Shown here piece by piece: positions 32,386 through 44,300 of a stretch of 64,000 nucleotides of DNA. The first letter of the stretch is position 1. Every line of letters starts with the position of its first letter. The position numbers and the translations under genes were made by a program. The stretch covers positions 39,385,554 to 39,449,553 of the forward strand of contig OX485803.1 of NCBI GenBank assembly GCA_950295325.1, given 5' to 3'. The stretch comes from Polytrichum commune (taxonomy: Eukaryota; Streptophyta; Polytrichopsida; Polytrichales; Polytrichaceae). The notes beneath the pieces are model-generated. The model did not search any database and was not told the DNA's origin. It saw only the letters and a list, made by a program, of their open reading frames with translations.

Positions 32386-34527
32386 GTAGAGTAAAATTTT
32401 GCCCCTACGTGTTTCTTTGTTGTTTCATATAACTAAAGGTTCTACATAGAAATCAATGTTTTCACCTCCCCACTGATAGGTGCTATAAACATATACCCGG
32501 TGAGAGTTTTGTGGTGTCTACTAGACCTCATCCATTCATTCAGTAAAAATGTATTATGAAGACTTCTAAATTTTTTATATTCAAATTTGAACCTACTTGT
32601 CTTTAAAAGCGGCATCAAAGACCCCAATTCAATATAGCAAAAATCGACTTGAAATGAATTAACCCTCAAGATATTGGGGGCTTGTTTTCGCTAGAACTCC
32701 TTCATCCACGGTGGATAAGTTTATGTAGATACCATGAAGCTTCAGCCCTTGAGGAACTTGAGTTATCCCGCTAGGTGTCCTCCCATGGCTTATCACAACG
32801 GCAAGCTCCATTACTACACCAAAACAACTCTCATCAAATATTCTTTAAGTGCAAGATTTCATTTTTTTTTAGTCCTATTTTCTAGATCGCGTTTCAATTG
32901 CAACACCGAGTGTGTCTTGCAATTCCCACACCGTATCCCCAAGTAGAGTGTAGTGATATGGTCCAACCATTTGTTGGGAGATCTTGTCCAAAGCTTCGCC
33001 AACGTCGCACTAGTGCATGGGTAGATCACTCCATTGTCAAGTTTGAGCAGCACGTGCGACCAAAAAAAATATTCTTTTGGTAAGTTGCACCACCAAAATG
33101 GGTCAAAATTTTATCAAATTTTTTTTCATGAGTAGATATACACAATACCTATGACATAGTCAAAAGTAGTAACTAAATTTGATGATTTGTTTTTTTTTCA
33201 TAAAACATACCATTTCTAACTAGAATGACACAGAATTGAACTAAAACAATTATTGAAAAAAATAAAGATGACTAAAAATTTCAAAAAAGTATACAAAAGA
33301 TACTATCAATGGTTATGTATATGTAGAAAAATATCATAAATTTTAAAATTATATATGGCATGTAATATAGGGGTAGCAAACTTTGTCCGCACGTGGTGTC
33401 AACTTGACAATGAAGTGACCTCCCCGTGCACTAGTGACCTCTTTCACGTGGACAACCGCCACAATGGAAGTCTACGTTCATCTTCATCCGGGTGAGCATA
33501 TCTTCATCCTCTACAATGCCGCGGATGTTTCATAATTCTTTTCATGTTTCTTACCGGAGTGAAGTGTGTCCAACAAAACGATGGGCCCATTTAAAAATTC
33601 ATCAGTTTTTAAATGAAGTTATCTAAGGAGTTTATCTAAGGTAAGTGCACCTGTTTTGGTTTATGATATGTTATGATATGTTATGGACACCTAAGATTAA
33701 GGGTAGAGTGGAAATGAAGCGTACAATGAAAGACAACTTGTCCAATACCACCATCTGTTGCGACTTGGCCATTGCGACTCATGGTGAAATAAATGCACAA
33801 ACAACTCACTTTGGTTGTTAATCAAAGGTTTTTGGTTGCGGTTTTTGGACAATTAGCAACCGAAACCCTTTGGTTGACTACCGAAATGATTTATTTTATG
33901 TAGTTTCATGTAATGAGTTGCAATGACTAAGTTGTAACGGACGGCTGTAATGGACAAGTTTTCTTCTAGTGATAGTTACACGGTCCCCCAAAATATAACG
34001 ACCAAATGGAGGGATAGTGCAACTTACGTGCACACATGACAAATCCACCATGTAGCCCATCGTAACACACAAGTAAGCGTGTGGAGGTTGGCCAACCCCC
34101 TCCCCCCTTCCCCGCCTTCTTTTTGAATCGCACACCTATTTTCGATTGGTGTGGGGTTCGACGAGGATCAAAGAACAAACACCAAAAAGCCACATGCCTA
34201 AAGGAAATTGGACTACGTCTTAAAATTGAATTAACTACTCCACACTCAATTATGAACACGACTCGGAGGACATTAAGAAATCAACAAACATGCACTTCCC
34301 ATAACCGTAACTGACTCAAGAAAGGCCCAATTTTCAATCCGATTTCTGCTAATGCTTCATCGTAGAGTTGTTAACGCAACAAACGTTTCGTTGTGGAATG
34401 CTACTCCGTAGAAGGTGGAGGACACGAATAACGAGCCAAACAACACCCACGTACGTACCTTGGGTGGAGTAGGCGGTTAGCCTTCATTTCCTTTCACCGG
34501 AACGGTTGGCACATGGAAGTCTACGTC
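32386..34527. other. Intergenic stretch without a recognised gene
   Basis: It contains one CATCCACGGTGGAT(A/G)AGTTTA motif at about 32704, an AT-rich part at 33100-33360, and the reversed repeat block at about 34120-34205. Short frames show no domains. Confidence 0.4.
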
Positions 34528-34557
34528 CATCTCCATCTCCATCTCCATCTCCATCCA
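34528..34557. repeat. (CCATCT)n microsatellite
   Basis: Four to five hexamer units, CCATCTCCATCTCCATCTCC, in an otherwise unique stretch. Confidence 0.85.
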
Positions 34558-34618
34558 GGTGCACGTTTGTCCCTTGCCAACACCATGTGTGTCCCGCAAT
34601 CAATTCCTTCATGTTCGC

Positions 34619-35463
34619 TAACCGGAGTGAAACATTCCGGCCGGCCGGTGAGAGTGATGGAGGACTCGAGGTCGTCCATTCCATCACCTCACGGATGGCG
34701 TTCCCTCGATGAACGGGAAGAACCGACAACTAAGGTAGAGGGGCCCTTTCCCGCTCGAATTTCAGATTGGCATGTTCATTGAGGAGTTATTAAGGGGGAA
34801 TCAATCTTGGAAGATGTGCAAAGTACATTGGAAATTGGACCAATTGGAATAATTAAATTTGGATTAATATTGAATTAGTTATGAATTTTGGAAGGAGAAC
34901 TCATAGGGGTACCCAAAACCACTCACCCCAAAAATGTACACCATGATTACATAGAAATTTGAGGTTGGAAGCTATAATGTACCTCTTGTTTGGATAGGTC
35001 TAGTGAGCGGTTTAAGGACCCGAGCGGGAAAGGGGCCCTCTACCTTATACTAAATTGTCCGATTAGTATGGGCGGGAAACTAATTAGCATGGGCCACACT
35101 AATGTTTCTAGGTAAGGTGGAATGAACGTGGGTTCAAGGCCCCGGGTCTTCCCCCAAGTCTTCATGAAGACTTCTGACCAACACATTGAATAACCGGAGT
35201 GAAACATTCCAGTATGTCTGGCGATAGTGGTGGAGGATTGGAGGTCGTCCATTCCATCACCTCACGGGCTTCACTGGTAGAGGCGTTCCCTCGATGAACG
35301 GGGAGAACCGACAACTTTTACACTATTTAGTTTGATTAGTGTGGGTGGAAAACTAATTAGCATGGGCCACACTAATTTTCTAGGCAAGGTGGAATGAACG
35401 TGGGTCCAAGACCCCGGGTCTTCTCTCAAGTCTTCATGAAGACTTTTGATCCACACATTGAAT
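34619..35463 (+). repeat. Tandem duplication of about 270 bp, one unit split by a MITE
   Basis: Unit 1 (34619-34730 plus 35045-35191) and unit 2 (35192-35463) share ACCGGAGTGAAACATTCC, GTCGTCCATTCCATCACCTC, GAACCGACAAC, GGAATGAACGTGGGT and AAGTCTTCATGAAGACTT in order. Unit 1 is interrupted by 34734-35044; unit 2 is uninterrupted. Confidence 0.88.
34734..35044. mobile_element. 311-bp MITE, TIR GGTAGAGGG(G/C)CCCTTTCCCGCTCG
   Basis: The 24-bp inverted repeats have one mismatch. The flanks are TAA on the left and TTA on the right. The neighbouring tandem unit shows the empty target at about 35315 (ACAACTTTTACAC), fixing the insertion point within a few bases. Confidence 0.88.
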
Positions 35464-35672
35464 ATTAGCTATAGGACAAAAGTAACACAAAATGAAATAA
35501 CCACCAACATTGATTTTCTAGGAAAATCAATTATTATGGCCCATGCTAATTTTCTACTACAAATTTAGTGTGGGTTAAAACTTGTTGTAACCCTCATTAA
35601 TTCTCATTATGAAAATTAACATGGGCTCAGGAAAATTACCGTGGCCCATAGTAATAGGACTATATAGTGTAG
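35319..35672. mobile_element. MITE, TIR (C)TACACTATxTAGTxxxATTA
   Basis: The left end reads TACACTATTTAGTTTGATTA and the right end (reversed) CTACACTATATAGTCCTATTA. Internal ATTAGTGTGGG and GGCCCA(C/T) words are repeated. The same family is at 46331-46673 (in a HISN4 intron) and 51549-52212. The tip spells CACTA but no CACTA transposase was seen. It overlaps the second unit of the 34.6-35.5 kb tandem duplication, which includes its left part. Confidence 0.6.
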
Positions 35673-35830
35673 TTACAGATGCATCGGTTGAGTTGGAGAA
35701 ATAACCGGTTCAAATCCTAGACTTTATGGGGAAAAAAACCAATAAATTTAGAGGAATTTAAAAAATATACCTCACGTGAATAATAGTAAAACCGAAAGAT
35801 GTCAACATGTAATTGGTTGATATTGAAAGC
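35673..35830 (-). mobile_element. Dispersed 220-bp repeat, minus-strand copy
   Basis: Shares TTACAGATG..CGGTTGAGTT, GAAATAACCGGTT, AAACCGA(A)AGATGTCAACATGTAA and GGTTGATATTG-like words with the family. GGTTCAAATCC at about 35709 resembles a pol III B box, raising the possibility of a SINE origin, but no convincing A box at tRNA spacing is seen. Confidence 0.6.
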
Positions 35831-36118
35831 ACTAGGGTCTCAACCAATCAAGCCCAACAATCTCCGCAAACATTGGTTTCCCTTCCTTTTCTTTTCCTTT
35901 CCTTTCCATTCCATTCCACTTACATACATACATACATAGCAGCTGGATTTAATTGTTATGTTATTGGCTTGAAAAGTAAGTACAAAGCTCCAGGTGGGGC
36001 TTAAGATATGAGCAGTGAGGGGAGTTCCCAAAGGATCCTTTCAACCTTCAAGCACTTTCCAGATATGTACATAACCCTTTTCCCACTGCCACAGCTGCAA
36101 CACCCCTCCCCCCTAAGT

Positions 36119-36411
36119 ACACTAACCATGACATTTAGTGTCACCATGGTATCTTTTGGGATGACACTTCTTCTGAATACCTGAACAAATAATATTGTCA
36201 TGGATAACTGAAATTTGGATGAAAAAATCACCTGGTACGTGACAGTCGTTGCAACCCAGTAATTCTATAACCCCCCAAAAGATTTACAAGGAATGGCACA
36301 TAATGTTGGGTTAACATTTAGTGTTGGTGATACTATACCGCAGTTTTGCAATTGGTGTCGAGCAAGACGATTAGAATTAGTGACACCTAATAAGATATCA
36401 TATTTAGTGTA
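36119..36411. mobile_element. MITE related to the 18.2-kb CACTAAATA element
   Basis: The left end TACACTAACCATGACATTTAG and right end (reversed) TTACACTAAATATGATATCTTA form diverged inverted repeats, followed by GTGTCAC on both arms. Confidence 0.6.
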
Positions 36412-36473
36412 ATTCCCGGCCTCCGGAGCTCCGATATATCCATGAGGAGATCGATCTTCGCCTTCTTCTTTTA

Positions 36474-36780
36474 GGGCTACTTCACACATGAGCCAAGAGC
36501 CGTGACCATGTAAGTGTGAGAGCCCAAAAGAAAGTGTCCAAAGGCCATCCCGACACACCTCCCAAATCATGTAGTGTGGTCACAGACCCTTAGGTGTAGT
36601 GTGAAGTCATATGTGACCGGGCCCTCAATCAAGTGCTACTTAATGAATTTTTATTCATGCGGGTCCTCGCACATGATAAAATAGACTAAATCAACGGTTG
36701 TGAGCTTTCCGAGTGCCATGGTCTCCCAGTTTTGTGTTAGGCCTACCTTTAAGAGGCGGGTTTTGAAAATAATCCAAGGG
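36474..36780. mobile_element. GGGCC-family MITE, right end missing
   Basis: Starts after TTA with GGGCTACTTCACACATGAGCC and carries the family landmarks AAAGTGTCCAAAGGCCATCC, TAGGTGTAGTGTGAAGTCA and TGTGTTAGGCCTACCT. The expected right terminus is absent; other inverted-repeat DNA follows. Confidence 0.72.
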
Positions 36781-36839
36781 TCAGCCATCTAGGGTCACTC
36801 TACATCCAGCCAGCCAGGGCCCTTTGGGACGGTGTCCCT

Positions 36840-37285
36840 AGTGCCCTGGGCTCGGGGAGTGCACTTAAAGTTAAGACTAGGAATCATGTGAGTGCGTACT
36901 TTTGACCCCCCTATGTATGTACTAAAAAGTCATCTAAAAATTGAAATTTTTTTATGAAGTTGTTAACACAATCTAAAGTTCTTGTTGTATAAATTTCAAA
37001 AAATAATCAATTTTAAATATATTTGAATTGATTTTTGAAGCAAAAAACAACGCATTTTAGTTCAAACTTCTATCAATTTTTTTTAATAAATTTTAAAAAC
37101 TTTTCGTCCTAAAATTTATACCAAGTGATAGATATATACGTAATGATTTGGCACTTAAAAAGTCTTAATTTTAAAACTATTTTAAGGCCAAGTATTGTAG
37201 GGGGTATGCCATTAAAACACACTCACGTGTATTCCTAATCTTAACTTTAAGTGCACTCCCCGGGGCCCTGGGTTGCCGCCTGGAT
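36840..37285. mobile_element. Inverted-repeat element with AT-rich core
   Basis: The arms at about 36843-36915 and 37187-37270 are inverted copies around GGGGAGTGCACTTAAAGTTAAGA(C/T)TAGGAAT and CCCCCTA. The core (36925-37185) is AT-rich. GC-rich CCAGCCAGGGCCC/GGGCCCTGG blocks continue outside. The outer boundaries and any duplication could not be fixed. Confidence 0.65.
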
Positions 37286-37589
37286 GACGGGTCCACTATC
37301 TGGGGGCCCCCGCACTGGCCGGGTTGGCTGGGCCCCGGCTGGACCTCTCGGTGTGGCTGGTCTAAGAGTGGAGGACCAACGATGGATGGGGGCGGCAAAA
37401 GGATTGGGTTAGTGATGGATGACAATTGAGGGAGGTGGAGTGGGCTAATGGGGAATGGGGCAATTTCAAATGTGTAAGATTTGGTTGAAATTATAAGAAA
37501 ATTTGTACCTCCTTTTAGGATATCATATTAACTGCAAGATGTTGCCCGATGAGAACTCACTACCTACCACATATACGTTAACTCAACTA

Positions 37590-37830
37590 GTGTCCGGGGA
37601 ATTTTTTTTTGGAGCATAATCGGTCAAAATCCTAGTGTTTCCAAGTCTAAACGGTTACATGTTGTGACCTTTCAATGTTTCTTTACTAATTTGAGGCGTG
37701 CTCCATAGATTCCTCTGCATTAATCAATAGTTTTCCTGAAGTCTTGAACTTCAAGCGGTTATTTCTCATACTCACCCAATTCATCTGTAACTACACTGAT
37801 TATCCCGATTAGTGCATGGTACTATTCGGA
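37590..37830 (+). mobile_element. Dispersed 220-bp repeat, plus-strand copy
   Basis: Contains GGTCAAAATCCTAGTGTTTCCAAGTC, CATAGATTCCTC, TTTTCCTGAAG, GAACTTCAAGCGGTTATTTCTCA and TTCATCTGTAACTA in family order. Confidence 0.7.
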
Positions 37831-38352
37831 GTTTTGCAATGCTACAATTATTTAAAGAAAACGTCGCATTTCACCAAGTAAAGCCACTTATGTTCTATAA
37901 TGTCCAAACAACCTATTGAACTTCTGTTAGTAGAAATTGGATCCCTGGAGCACGACGTTGTTGTACTGTGTAACTTCAAATAGTAACACACACTAATTGG
38001 AATAATCAGTTTAGCGGTCAGTTCTTCCCATTCATTGAACTTAACACATTTTCATGTACTGTAATGTGGCCCACTCTCGGGAAATTGTTGGAATGCATCC
38101 AGATGCTTGTGAGCTGGTACAGTCGCCTCGAGATTTGTGTGTTGTGTATAATACCAAGTCCATGCTTTGGATAACTTAGCTGACCATCACAATGGAATGG
38201 ACTACAACATTATAACCGGTGAGAGGAGAGTGCATAACAAGGTCATGTTGAGGTATCCTCAAGCCATTTACATGGCATATTCGGTCTTGCTCGAGGATAG
38301 AATCCAGAGGATTTTGAGTGACATGCTCTCGATCTGGATAAGAAAACACATG

Positions 38353-39130
38353 GTAGTTGTTGGAAGTGCTTTCCACTTGCGTGAGTCACATGTCATGTTA
38401 TAAGATAGCTCAACCTAACACCAACACGAACATATGACCACCCAAATGTATGGGGAGGGCTTCAGTAGATGACGTAAATCTAGGATCTCCAAGAATCTCT
38501 TATACTCTCATGAATAAGAGATCCTCGGGTGACCTAGATTTGCATTCTAAAATGAATGAAGTGCTCTCTACGTTGATAGAGAAACACATGGTAAGGTCGA
38601 GGCATCCATAGTCAACCACGTCCATTCAACCGCTCACTAGGGTCGTGTAATGCTGACATGGATGAGATCTATGTTTTTTTAAGCGAATGAAGTTCACGTT
38701 TATGTCGCGGCGGCTTGTGATTGATTACCCTCACAAGACTTATGACAACTGTTGTAGCTAAGCATTAGCACTTACATGAGCGGTTATGGGTTAACTTATA
38801 GATCAACTATGTGTTACCCTAACTATGCCGCTTCAAAATTTGTAGCAATCTCCATATTCATGGATATTTTATATTTTATATTTTATATATATTTTTTGCA
38901 TTCTCCTTAGAGTTTGTTTCCCTTCACAAGGTAAATTATTCCCCACTATCACTCCTCCTATGCAAACATATGCAAACTCTCTTATTTCATTGCTTATAGA
39001 CGCCTCACCCTTAGTCGTTGAAAGCGTTGCCCACTTGGATGAGTGACCTGTTGCATTATAAGATTAACTCACCCTAACACTGACACCATCCCTGCACACC
39101 ACCCAAATGAATGGAACAATGCGCTTCATC
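38353..39130 (+). repeat. Direct repeat pair of about 115 bp
   Basis: 38353-38465 and 39012-39130 share GTTG(G/A)AAG(T/C)G(C/T)T..CCACTTG, GAGT(C/G)ACATGT-like, TTATAAGAT..CTCA(A/C)CCTAACAC and CCACCCAAATG(T/A)ATGG. Between them, 38466-38550 holds a short inverted repeat around AAATCTAGGATCTC. No gene was recognised in 37831-39514. Confidence 0.65.
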
Positions 39131-39512
39131 ACACATTGCACATGTGGAATCTCCAAGCTTCAACACTCATAAACTTGCCCCCCACCCCACCTAATCCCCT
39201 CCTTATTTCACTTCAGTAGTCATAGGTCTGGTGTGGGTGTTGGTGTTGGAGTTGAGCTACCTTAGGCGGGCTTCCCTGTGACATACATAGTAATTACTTG
39301 GCTGCCGTTTTTATGTTTTTTTTGCCTACGCATAGGTACATGATTGGGCACAGTGGCGATGATTAACTTTGACATCATATATTCACTGCGCTGCCTTACC
39401 TTGCCCTGCACACCCTACTCAATGATCAATCAGTCTCATTATTTGGAGCTTTTTCGAGTGTGTGATAAAGGAAGAAGAAAAGCCAGCAAAATGGTGGGCT
39501 TCTTCCTTCAAG

Positions 39513-39514
<2 letters not shown>

Positions 39515-39564
<50 letters not shown>
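39515..39564. repeat. (CT)25 microsatellite
   Basis: Uninterrupted CT run of about 50 bp. The long Arg-Glu or Leu-Ser frames across it are artefacts of the repeat. Confidence 0.97.
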
Positions 39565-39569
<5 letters not shown>

Positions 39570-39965
39570 AGTGTTCGTGTATGTGATTGCTGATGTGGTG
39601 GCATGGCATGGCATGGGACAAAAAGTTCATCCATGGCCCTTTTCGTGGTCATCAATAGGGCTGCGGCCCTGGTTGGGTGGACAAAAACTCTTCATCCACT
39701 CGCATGCCACTCCACCATGGATTTCGATCCAGAGCCCTCTGTCTTATTAACCAACCTCTTCCTCCGTCCCCACATTATTAACGAGCCTCGAGGCCCGGGA
39801 GCTCCATTGGCCCGATCGTGAGCACTGGGAGTGTGTGCGTGAATGAATGCCAGCCACTAGCTCAGGCTATCCCAATTTTTATTCACAAAAATCAAATAAA
39901 ACTTTATTCTGCTGTATCAGCCTTATTATGTTCGATCGATCGATCGTCATCCCCGATCTCTCAAC

Positions 39966-40000
<35 letters not shown>

Positions 40001-40002
40001 GT
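39966..40002. repeat. (TG)n(TA)n compound microsatellite
   Basis: About five TG units run directly into about twelve TA units. A short (GATC)n run lies just upstream at about 39934-39948. Confidence 0.95.
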
Positions 40003-40312
40003 ATCCTGTGCGGTTATTCCACCTCCCTCGGTCACGACCGCGAATCGCGTCAAATAGTTTAACCTCAAATTCATAACCTCGATTTCTCGTCAAGCGTGGA
40101 GATTTGTGCCAAATTTCTTTACTTTAATCTACTGGCAGGCAGGCTCATAACTCGTGAAAGGCCTCCGTAGAATTTAAAAACTTGGCATGTGGAGAGGGGG
40201 GTCAGACTTACCACACAAATCCAAGGACTTCCAGCAAACGGCAGATTTCCTAAACACAATTGAGGTTTCGGCTCCAATCCTTGATTACATTGCACATCCA
40301 GTGCACCGTTAA

Positions 40313-40509
40313 TGGTACTTAGTGCCACTTGCTATTTGGAGTTACGCACTACTAAAACATTGTTATTGTTAGTGCAAAATTTTTAGTAAGCAAAGGTTGT
40401 AATGTTCTATGGTGTCCAGGAAACCAATTTGACCTTTGTTGGTGAAAAACTAGATTCATAATTAAAAAGTTGTAGCACAATGTAAGTCCAAATAGTGACA
40501 CTAAAACTC
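40313..40509. mobile_element. MITE related to the 18.2-kb CACTAAATA element
   Basis: The left arm TTAGTGCCACTTGCTATTTG and right arm (reversed) TTAGTGTCACTATTTGGACTTAC match the subterminal sequence of the 18185 element. The outermost tips are eroded. Confidence 0.6.
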
Positions 40510-40614
40510 TTCTCCGTCACACTGTCTTCCCAGGCCTTTTGTGACACCACATTATGCTTTAAAGAGGGATTCAAAAATTGAGGGGTTTGGGCTATGAATG
40601 AGGAGAACTGCCCA

Positions 40615-40830
40615 CTAGTTACAGATGAAGCAGTTGAGTTTGAGAAATCACCGGTTGAAATTCAAGGCTTGAGGATAATTACCAATCATATTATAAGACT
40701 CTATGGAAAATACCTCAAGTTCATAAAGGAAAACCGAGAGATCACGATATGTAATCTGTCACGACTTGGAAACACTAGGATTTTGACCAATTATGCACAA
40801 ACATCTCCCCAGACACTGGATTTTAGGGCA
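40615..40830 (-). mobile_element. Dispersed 220-bp repeat, minus-strand copy near HISN4 3' end
   Basis: Reads TTACAGATGAAGCAGTTGAG, TTTGAGAAATCACCGGTTGA, AAACCGAGAGAT, CACTAGGATTTTGACCAATTATGC and ATCTCCCCAGACAC, the whole family in order. It is the best-preserved minus-strand copy. The 91-codon frame over it is accidental. Confidence 0.72.
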
Positions 40831-41186
40831 AATACCAACAGTTTGCAGGGTATTCTGAAGCAACTGTGAAGGTAGTTAAGAAGTCTAGCAGACCTCCAAG
40901 TGCATGTTATCTGCCATTATAACTCATAGGTGGCTTGGAGCATTTAACAAAGTGTATGGCTGGCCTGATTCCAGTGACCATGAAGTGAAAATAGGCAGTT
41001 AGATGATGGGGGCTTTCTTTGCTTTGCAACGAGGGTATTCTTCCCTTTCATAATGTCCAAAGTGAAGAATAACGGTTGCAATGAAGGGCTTGTATGTTGC
41101 CTTGAAGAAGAGTGTCAAACATTGGTGAGTAGGTATTCTCTGCACCTCAATTCAACCTTTCTATGAATTGATCACACATGATGCTT

Positions 41187-41192
41187 TTTATT
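41187..41192 (-). terminator. Candidate HISN4 poly(A) signal (AATAAA)
   Basis: AATAAA on the minus strand about 115 nt beyond the HISN4 stop codon. Position and motif are suitable; plant signals are loose, so this is only a candidate. Confidence 0.4.
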
Positions 41193-41306
41193 ATGTAAGA
41201 AAATGATTCAATGAGTTTGCCAACAAGAATACACAACCCAAAGCACAGGGCAGTTTGACTATTTCCATAGCCAATCCATTTTGTCTCCTGTAAGAAAGGT
41301 AGGTGG

Positions 41307-44300
41307 CTACAAAAGCCTTGTTTCAACACCTGCTTCAATCAGGTGTTCCTTCACTGATGAGATTTTCACCTGCAAGATTACAACACATAATGAACAAATG
41401 TGGCAATCCAAGGTTGACTATCACAGGAAGCCAATAACACCACAAATAGATAGACGTTCATGATCCATTGACTAAATTTCCCTTTAAGCTATCTAAATGG
41501 GATATGTATTGTTCCCACTTGAGAAGTTTCACCCTCCTTTACCCCAAAGCATCCTGGAGGCCAAATTTGGGCCTCTCCATGCACATGTATTTAAGCTACA
41601 TACTCTCATTTTTAGTTAATTGTGTCAAAAGTTACCTTATCTTTGATGAACTTATTCTTCAAGTGCACTTTTTAAATTGGTTGGATACCTTAAGGTGATT
41701 GAGGATTTGGGTTCAAATAAACAGCCCAAATGCCCTTGGATCCAAATACATACTTAGGAATTTGATCATCAATGTCATATATGAGTATATTTTTATCTTC
41801 TCCTTCAACATAAGATAATGTACTAAATAAATTTTAAAGCCCAATAATATTTATTAAGTAATTTTAAGACCTAGTGAAGCTTGTAAAATTTGTGTATATA
41901 GGTCATACATTACGGCCCTTGGCCCTTTTAGCTTCAAGAGATGGCCACACCAATTAAAGTCTTTAAAGCATCTCTTAAAACTGCAGGAGGAAGCAACCAG
42001 TCTGTTTAGTGATTTCTTTCTTATGCCTCCAAATTCCATTACAGTACGTTTGACTTTACCTCTTCTCTGTGGAAAATTCCAGCAGCCAATGCAGCGGAAG
42101 CCGAAGTCTTGTGAAAAACCTCTGAGAAATGCTCCACACAACCTGCCCCACTGCTGGCAATGACTGGGATAGTCACGGCATCGGAAACCAGTTGCACAAG
42201 CTCTGTGTCAAATCCTTGTCCTTGACCTGAACCATTCCATCATATACTTGTCAGTTATATAGCAGATATCCAGTGAGAAGAAAGGTCCAAAATGAAGCGG
42301 AGTGGACAACCACATTTCAACACAACTTTCAAGAATTAGTCTTCTTTGCTCCAGCATTGTATCTGAAGGCTTAAATGCAATTTCTGGTAATAAAGACCTG
42401 CTAATGAGGACAGTAGAGTTATCCCTTTAACTCAACAGGACTTTTTGTCGGGAGTTAATCCCCTAATATTTCCCACTGATTGATTTGCAGAGAATATCAA
42501 CAATGGTTTTCCATTTGTGGTGCATGCTAGGACGTGGTCTTTGAAGTTGAAAGGATAGCAACCTATTTCAGTTTACATAAGGTCTATCTTATTTTAGCAC
42601 CTCTTGGTATACCGATATGAGTTTGACCCTCCCTGAACTGATATAAAATGCTCTTTGTTCATCCCTACACACTACTTCCAAGCATACACCACAAACTTAC
42701 CAAACATGAAAGGTGTTGTGTGCAAAACAACCACCTCCCAACCAAAAGTCAAGTTGAGTTAGAGAATGACTCTTGCAGAGGGAGAAAAGAATGAACAAAT
42801 TTGTGAACCAAACAACATGTTGTGAACTTGGAGATTATGGACCATTTCGGTATCCTGCCAGATTGAATCCACTAAGATTCACGTGGTGCACAAGGGAGGA
42901 AAACAAGGGGGACTTTACCATCACAATCAATGCAGTTTAAGAGAATTTCTCCTGCACCAAGCTCCTCAACTGCTTTTGCTAGCTCATATGCCCCTATTGG
43001 CCTTCGTTCACGACCACCCTTCACCTAAAAAAATCACAACATCCCCTGTTTAAGCATCCCAAGGCACTTCACACTTTACTTTCGAAACAATTTTGCAATT
43101 GAGTGAAATTGAAAGAAGGAAGAAAAAATCAATGGTATTTGTTTAGTAAGCATACCGTGCACTGATACCAAGCATATTTCTCTCCACTTGGACCTGATGG
43201 CACCCCAGATAAGTTTATGAGAACAAGGTCTAATTAAGTATGTAACTCCATTATACCTTGAAAAGCTCTACTGAATGCCATGCCTCTACTGATAGCCAGA
43301 TGAAATTATCCAAAAGGTGTTGTCTATGGAAATGAGAAGTAAGTAACAAAAAAAGGACATTTACCTGGCTTCTGAAGTTCAATGGTTTTATAAGGTACTT
43401 CTGCAGGAGAATTCACATACACCCTTCTTGGATCTATGCTGACTACCACGGCCTTCAACACACAGCAAACACCACAGCCCTTTTCATTCAAGCCACCAAT
43501 AGATTGTAATCAAGATGCAACAACCCAAAATGCACAACTCCCCATAGATCACAAGTTGCAATGTACAAGTACAAGCTTATTAAACTCTGAAACCCTAAAC
43601 TCTTGGAACATAATTAAAATTTGAAAACTCAAGGCCCACACCTGGTTTCCATAGACATAGGATATTTGCTCCAAGCTGCTCTTCCCTGTTTTGACCTGGA
43701 AAAGAGAGGGTTGCCATATTGAGTTAGCAAATTCGAAAATATAGAAGATATTTAATTATACATGATGCAAGATGTGGTTTTGGAGTTTGCAATTTGGACC
43801 CATCCTTCATGGCATTGTACCCTTGCACCAAACAGGGACGAACAAGGACTTGTTAGGTTGCTGGCCAACAAGTCAAAGTCACAACCTTCAAAATACAGTG
43901 CACAAATGCATGAATAGATTATTTACGGTAAAAACACACTTGATGGAATTTGACACTAACCCCTGTGCGACGAAACTCCTCAGCAGCATAGACAGCATCA
44001 CTTCCAATGGAGATTTTGTCAGCCCCAGATCTGAAATATTCTGATGCCACTTCTAGACTTGAATAGAACCTGGTTGGATCCAATGCATAGTGTCAAAGTA
44101 GGAAAATACAATGAATTGAAAGAGCTGTTTACACTTGGTGCTTTCTGACCCAAGAATTTTGAAATCTAAAACCAGTCATTCGTGGAAAAGGTCAAGACTG
44201 CCCCACTTCACTTTTCATTAGAGCTTGAGGGCCACGGGAACCTAAATGGATGAAGAACCTACATGAACTCCTACATGGCATGAAATGGATAATATTTCAT

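Noticed and set aside
39419-39655. Arg-Glu and Leu-Ser rich frames
   Set aside because: Produced by translating the (CT)25 microsatellite.
40594-40869. 91-codon frame with a Glu-rich N-terminus
   Set aside because: It coincides with the dispersed 220-bp repeat, and other copies of that repeat are not open.
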